Positions 37,331 to 41,101 of a stretch of 41,101 nt of DNA are shown in pieces; position 1 is the first letter of the stretch; every line of letters starts with the position of its first letter. The stretch covers positions 1 to 41,101 of the forward strand of contig CALUJK010000047.1 of the NCBI GenBank assembly GCA_944320945.1. Reading direction: 5' to 3'. The position numbers and the translations under genes are program-made. A model generated the notes under the pieces. That model was not told where the DNA came from. It saw only the letters and a list, made by a program, of their open reading frames with translations, and searched no databases. Origin of the DNA: an uncultured Bacteroides sp. Its GTDB lineage: Bacteria; Bacteroidota; Bacteroidia; Bacteroidales; Bacteroidaceae.

Positions 37331-38455
37331 ATGGAATCATCAATATACAGTTATTCACTTTTCATTGCACTGCCGTTGATGCTGCTTTTCGGCTTTTACT
37401 TCTTGTTTGGGCAGACACCGAAGAAGGCCATTTTTGAGAATTACGTCAGGTCACGGCGGATTATGGGTGTGGCCATGCTGTTGCTGGCTGCCAACTATTC
37501 GGTGCATTTCTTTTTTGAAATCAGATTCAAAAATGCCGATGCAGCCATCTGGATGAATCTGTCCACCTATTTTCTGTGTTATTGGCTTTTCAGTTCGGCG
37601 CTCACAACACTGCTGGACCGTTTTTACATAACGAAGCGCCGGTGGTGGACACACATCGGCCTTTGGATTCTGTTCTCCATTCTTTCTGCCATTGTCCTGT
37701 TGTTGTTGCCGGAGGGAGTCATGCAGACCGTTACGTTGCTTGCCATGGCGGCATGGCTGGTCGGTTACGGGCTTTTTCTGTCCCGCAGACTTCTTTTGGC
37801 CTATTACAGAGCGGTCAGGATATTCCAAGACACCCATTCGGATGACATCGGACTCTACATCAAGTGGCTTTCCATCTTTACCTACTGGGCCATCATATTC
37901 GGTGTCGGGTGCGGCCTGCTGACTTTCCTGCCGGACAATTGGATTTTTATCTGGATTCTCTCCTCCGTTCCGTTCTACATTTACCTCTTTCATTGTTATC
38001 AGAACTACCTGCTGTTCTACGAGCAGGTGGAGAGCGCGATGGAAAGCGAAATATCCTCCGAAGCAGAAATCCTGTGTGACGTGCAGCCGGAAAAGACGCA
38101 TGAACCTGAAATCCCCTCTTACAATGCCGAGTTCGTAGGCAGGATAGGAGAGTGGATAGAGAAAGACGGTTATCTCCGGCCGGGAATCACCATCAAGGAA
38201 CTGGCCGAAATGCTGCATACCAACCGCACGTACCTTTCCGCGTATATCAAGACCACCTATAATATGTCATTCCGCGACTGGATTACAGGACTTCGCATGG
38301 AGTATGCAAAACACATGCTTATCCATAACCCGGAGCTCACCATTGCCGATATATCAGAGAGGTCGGGTTTTCAGTCTTCCAGTCATTTCATCCGGTTATT
38401 CAAGGCGAATATGAACTGTTCTCCTGCCAAATGGAGGAAGGCGGAGATGAAATGA
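37331..38455 (+). CDS. Membrane-bound AraC-type regulator of the fimbrial locus
   Basis: A 374-residue protein with about seven hydrophobic segments (first at 8-27, last at about 203-223), then a cytoplasmic linker and a C-terminal AraC HTH pair (about 270-374). The HTHs are seen as TIKELAEMLHTNRTYLSAYI and TIADISERSGFQSSSHFIRL, and the end FKANMNCSPAKWRK is typical. Such 7TM-AraC proteins are common beside Bacteroides fimbriae loci and sense an unknown signal in the membrane. Three direct repeats lie directly after it (38465-38524), before the fimbrial genes it presumably controls. Confidence 0.85.
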   Translation: MESSIYSYSLFIALPLMLLFGFYFLFGQTPKKAIFENYVRSRRIMGVAMLLLAANYSVHFFFEIRFKNADAAIWMNLSTYFLCYWLFSSALTTLLDRFYITKRRWWTHIGLWILFSILSAIVLLLLPEGVMQTVTLLAMAAWLVGYGLFLSRRLLLAYYRAVRIFQDTHSDDIGLYIKWLSIFTYWAIIFGVGCGLLTFLPDNWIFIWILSSVPFYIYLFHCYQNYLLFYEQVESAMESEISSEAEILCDVQPEKTHEPEIPSYNAEFVGRIGEWIEKDGYLRPGITIKELAEMLHTNRTYLSAYIKTTYNMSFRDWITGLRMEYAKHMLIHNPELTIADISERSGFQSSSHFIRLFKANMNCSPAKWRKAEMK

Positions 38456-38464
38456 CCGGTAGAA

Positions 38465-38524
38465 AAATAGCCTAAACAACAAAAAATAGTCTGAACGACA
38501 ATGGCAAAATAGCCTAAACGACAA
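38465..38524 (+). repeat. Three direct repeats, operator-like
   Basis: Three copies of AAATAGYCTRAACRACAA, at 38465-38482, 38484-38501 and 38507-38524. Steps are 19 and 23 nt, about two helical turns each, as expected for AraC-type binding sites. The region between AraC gene and DUF3575 gene holds no clear -7 box. Confidence 0.6.
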
Positions 38525-38641
38525 AGATGTGTGATTCTGACAATTCCGGAGTTTTTTATCGGTCGGAATCAGAATGAAGTGGATTCTTTTATCCATATTT
38601 ATATGCTGAATTCATATCGTAAACTTTTAAAGCGTATAAAT

Positions 38642-39733
38642 ATGAGTAAAAGAATCTTCTTTTTTTTGATTGTATTTCTGTGGCCGGCGGCATTTTCCCA
38701 TGCACTTGCCCGGCAGCAGGCGGATACCACTTACACCTTCCGCTTCGTGTCGCAAGACGATATGTTCTATGTTCCGCTTGAAGGAAATGACCGGGAGCTT
38801 GCCCGGTTGCTGGAATGCGTGCGCCGTAACATGGATAGCATACTCGGCGGCACTCTTCCACTCCGTGTGGACGGTTACTGCAACTCCCTTGACAGCGAAG
38901 CGGACAACCTGCGCATGGCCGCCGTCCGTTCCAACCGTGTGAAGTCGGAGATTATCGTGCGATGCGGCATCAAAGAAGAGTGTTTTGTCACCAAGAACCA
39001 TGCTGCCGACGGCGATTTCGTCATCGTCCGTCTGACGGTGCCTGCACCGGAAGCATCTGCCGTTGAACCGGAAGGGCAGCACAAGGCAGAAGCAGCAGAA
39101 GAGGTAGTAGTAGCAGACACAGCAGAAGAACCACGCCACGCTGCCGGGAAAGCGGAGGCGGACAGGCCGGCTGAAGAACAGGCTGCAAGACCCGTCGAAC
39201 CGCAAGAACATGTAGCCGTTGCCCCGACAGAATCCCAATCATCCACCCACCAACACCACCTTTCCTTGCGCGCCAACCTGCTGCGCTGGGCCACACTCAC
39301 CCCCGACTTGGGGCTGGAGTGGCGCATCCATCCCTCGTGGGGAATCCTTGTGAACGGCTCGTGGACCTCCTGGTCATGGAGCGACAAGGACAGACGGTAC
39401 GCCCTATGGGAAGTGATGCCGGAAGTGCGTTACTATATAGGTAAGGAGAAGCGTGGCTATCTCGGCGCGATGTTCAAGGCAGGCGGATTCAACTACAAGC
39501 TCTCCGCCACGGGCCGTCAGGGCGACCTGATGGGCGGCGGCATCACCGGCGGTTACCGGCTCCGGCTCAACGAGGCCCTGTCGCTGGACTTCTCGCTGGC
39601 CCTCGGCTGCCTGAATGCCGATTACGAGAAATATGAGGTCATCGACGGCGTGCGCGTCCGTCGCGGCTCGGAAACAAAGAACTGGTGGGGACCCATAAAC
39701 GTCGGTGTCACCCTTGTCTGGACGTTATTATAA
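38642..39733 (+). CDS. DUF3575 fimbrial-locus outer-membrane protein
   Basis: A 363-residue exported protein with a signal peptide (MSKRIFFFLIVFLWPAAFSHALA). Residues about 27-140 resemble an OmpA-like half (LRVDGYCNS, then NLRMAAVRSNRVKSEII). A low-complexity Ala/Glu linker (about 142-200) leads to the DUF3575 part (about 205-363), with the typical NLLRWATLTPDLGLEWRI and a beta-barrel-like pattern ending VTLVWTLL. DUF3575 proteins are regular members of Bacteroides fimbria loci. The frame extends to 38531, but the signal peptide places the start at 38642. It is visibly richer in G+C than the genes before 37.2 kb. The FimB-like gene follows after 18 nt. Confidence 0.82.
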   Translation: MSKRIFFFLIVFLWPAAFSHALARQQADTTYTFRFVSQDDMFYVPLEGNDRELARLLECVRRNMDSILGGTLPLRVDGYCNSLDSEADNLRMAAVRSNRVKSEIIVRCGIKEECFVTKNHAADGDFVIVRLTVPAPEASAVEPEGQHKAEAAEEVVVADTAEEPRHAAGKAEADRPAEEQAARPVEPQEHVAVAPTESQSSTHQHHLSLRANLLRWATLTPDLGLEWRIHPSWGILVNGSWTSWSWSDKDRRYALWEVMPEVRYYIGKEKRGYLGAMFKAGGFNYKLSATGRQGDLMGGGITGGYRLRLNEALSLDFSLALGCLNADYEKYEVIDGVRVRRGSETKNWWGPINVGVTLVWTLL

Positions 39734-39751
39734 AAGAAAGGAGACTGAAGT

Positions 39752-40597
39752 ATGAAAACAAAGCAATATATAGTAATCGGTATGGCAGCCACCCTGTTGG
39801 CTTCCTGTGTGAAAGACGACCTTTACAACACCCCGCACCCCGACCGGGGAGCCGTGTCCGTCAGCCTGACGGGCGTGACGGCGGACGACGCGTATGTGCT
39901 CGACATCGACGGGCAGGCAGCCGACATCACCGGCTCGCCCTTTACTTACCCTGACCTGCTCACGCCGGGGGCGCACAGCCTCGTGGTCTATAACCATGCC
40001 GAGGGCTTCACTTTCGACGGGCGGATGGCGCAGGTCCATACAAGCGGCAGTAAGACCCGTGCGGACGGCACGCCCGTCATCCCCCTGCCGGGCTATCTGA
40101 GAACTGCCAGTCAGGAGATTACAGTCGTGGCAGACGATACGTTGCGTCTCACCCCGACACCTGTGCAGCGGGTGCGCGACCTGCACATCGAGTTCACCGT
40201 GACGCAGGGACGCCCGGAACTGATACAGACCGTGACGGGCACACTCAGCGGCATTGCCGGGGCATTTGACATGGAGGCGGGCCAGACTACGGGCGAACCT
40301 GCCTCCACCGTAGTGACCTTCACCCGCGACGGCGACCGGCTGACTGCCGATGCCCGCCTCCTGGGAACGATGGGAGCCGTGCAGACCTTGACGCTGGACA
40401 TCGCCTTCACGGACGACGGGCGCACCCAACGGACGGAAGTAGACCTGACGGAAGCCCTGGCTGCGTTCAACGGCGACATGACCGCCGGCTTCAAGGTGAC
40501 CGGCACACTGGAGACCCCCGTCGGCATGGAGGAAGCCACTGCCGACATCACCGGATGGGAGACGATAGACGGCGGCGGGGTGGACGCGGAAATATGA
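39752..40597 (+). CDS. FimB/Mfa2-like fimbrial anchor lipoprotein (DUF5119-type)
   Basis: A 281-residue lipoprotein with SPII signal ending LLASC (Cys19) and the group's CVKDDLYNTPHPDRGAVSV after it. Two beta-sandwich domains would follow, as in Mfa2/FimB, which anchor the fimbria to the outer membrane and end its assembly. An SD-like AAAGGAG precedes the start by 8 nt. It is very G+C-rich. Between 40598 and 40660 there is a purine-rich spacer with repeated GAAGAATGAAGAGTGAAGAA-like sequence, then the fimbrillin gene. Confidence 0.82.
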   Translation: MKTKQYIVIGMAATLLASCVKDDLYNTPHPDRGAVSVSLTGVTADDAYVLDIDGQAADITGSPFTYPDLLTPGAHSLVVYNHAEGFTFDGRMAQVHTSGSKTRADGTPVIPLPGYLRTASQEITVVADDTLRLTPTPVQRVRDLHIEFTVTQGRPELIQTVTGTLSGIAGAFDMEAGQTTGEPASTVVTFTRDGDRLTADARLLGTMGAVQTLTLDIAFTDDGRTQRTEVDLTEALAAFNGDMTAGFKVTGTLETPVGMEEATADITGWETIDGGGVDAEI

Positions 40598-40660
40598 TTA
40601 TATGAAGAATGAAGAGTGAAGAACGATGAATGATGAACGAACAATAAACAATAAACTGAT

Positions 40661-41101
40661 ATGAATATGAAGACAAGAGTATTTACTTTCGCAGCACTGG
40701 CACTCGCACTGGCTGCCTGCACCAACGACAACGAGAACCTGAACGACGGCCCCGTGGCCGCAGTGATTAACGCCGAAATCTCCGATGCCGTAACCACCCG
40801 CGCCAGCGGTACCCAGTGGGCGGACCGTGACGAGATAGGCATCTCCGAAAGCCGCTTTGGCTACACCAACGTCCCCTACCGGTGGGAAAACGGGAAGTTC
40901 ACACCGACAGGAACCATTATCTTCTTCCAAGATGACGACCCGACCACCTTCTCCGCTTACTATCCTTACAATGCGGCAGGCGGAACGCTGACCGCCACCA
41001 CCGATGCCACGGCGCAGCAGAACCAGCCCGCCATTGACTTCCTCTATGCCACCGGCGCCACTGCCAGTACGCACAATCCTGAAGTGAACTTTACCGACGA
41101 C
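40661..41101 (+). CDS. Fimbrillin family protein, 5' part
   Basis: The first 147 codons of a fimbrillin-type surface lipoprotein. An SPII signal (MNMKTRVFTFAALALALAAC, Cys20) is followed by the family pattern: AEISDAVTTRASGTQWADRD (Arg-rich cleavage-like region), EIGIS, FFQDDDPTTFSAYYPYN and later FLYATGA. Members form the shaft or tip of Bacteroides type V-like pili or are surface adhesins, and need a FimB/Mfa2-type anchor such as that encoded just upstream. The gene continues beyond the window, so the length and stop are unknown. G+C-rich. Confidence 0.85.
   Translation, partial: MNMKTRVFTFAALALALAACTNDNENLNDGPVAAVINAEISDAVTTRASGTQWADRDEIGISESRFGYTNVPYRWENGKFTPTGTIIFFQDDDPTTFSAYYPYNAAGGTLTATTDATAQQNQPAIDFLYATGATASTHNPEVNFTDD

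Noticed and set aside
38456-38641. Possible invertible promoter (as found before some Bacteroides surface loci).
   Set aside because: Only direct repeats were found; no flanking inverted repeats or recombinase gene.
38627-39387. Long minus-strand ORFs opposite the DUF3575 gene (203 and 170 aa), and at 39728-40842 opposite the anchor gene.
   Set aside because: High G+C content lengthens shadow ORFs; the plus-strand frames have signal peptides and family motifs.

Overview
The window is a chromosomal segment of a Bacteroides species (Bacteroidota). The evidence is the recurring Bacteroides-type promoter (TTTG or TTG, about 19 nt, then TAnnTTTG), general lack of Shine-Dalgarno sequences, SPII lipoproteins, a TonB-dependent receptor with an N-terminal carboxypeptidase-regulatory-like domain, the rprX/rprY two-component pair, and a FimB/Mfa2-type fimbrial locus. 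The species cannot be fixed from the window alone.

Layout. 1-668: 3' part of lysA. 901-3042: rfbA-rfbB (first two dTDP-sugar steps). 3073-5280: an AraC regulator divergent from a Bcr/CflA efflux pump; the pump overlaps convergently with menA (5246-6154). 6355-7446: a TlpA-like thioredoxin lipoprotein. 7729-14062 (minus): a TonB-dependent receptor, a large lipoprotein with two anchor-J modules, and a decayed secreted nuclease gene. 14311-16008 (minus): ettA. 16444-20744: a GH2 beta-galactosidase and mannonate dehydratase (uxuA). 20893-23049: fusA2, an EF-G paralogue with altered GTPase motifs. 23308-25551: rprX-rprY. 25825-27378: a CE12/SGNH-type esterase lipoprotein. 28262-29351: rpsF-rpsR-rplI. 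29885-32239: mtaB and a family 2 glycosyltransferase, meeting a recQ-like helicase-folB pair (32223-34998, minus). 35695-37206 (minus): a DUF2795 protein, a PduO-type cobalamin adenosyltransferase and a methyltransferase-like protein. 37331 to the end: a GC-rich fimbrial locus with a membrane AraC regulator, a DUF3575 protein, a FimB/Mfa2-like DUF5119 anchor and the start of a fimbrillin.

The most interesting observations are: (1) a roughly 200-bp intergenic repeat in three copies, each built round four 22-nt palindromic subunits; (2) fusA2, which lacks the switch-II histidine and has a CRP-like palindrome upstream of its promoter; (3) strong SD sequences before rpsR and rplI in an organism that otherwise lacks them, in the operon encoding two of the proteins that hide the anti-SD; (4) five GTTAAT repeats directly upstream of rprX; (5) a nuclease gene with three separate apparent single-base deletions beside an intact receptor/lipoprotein pair.
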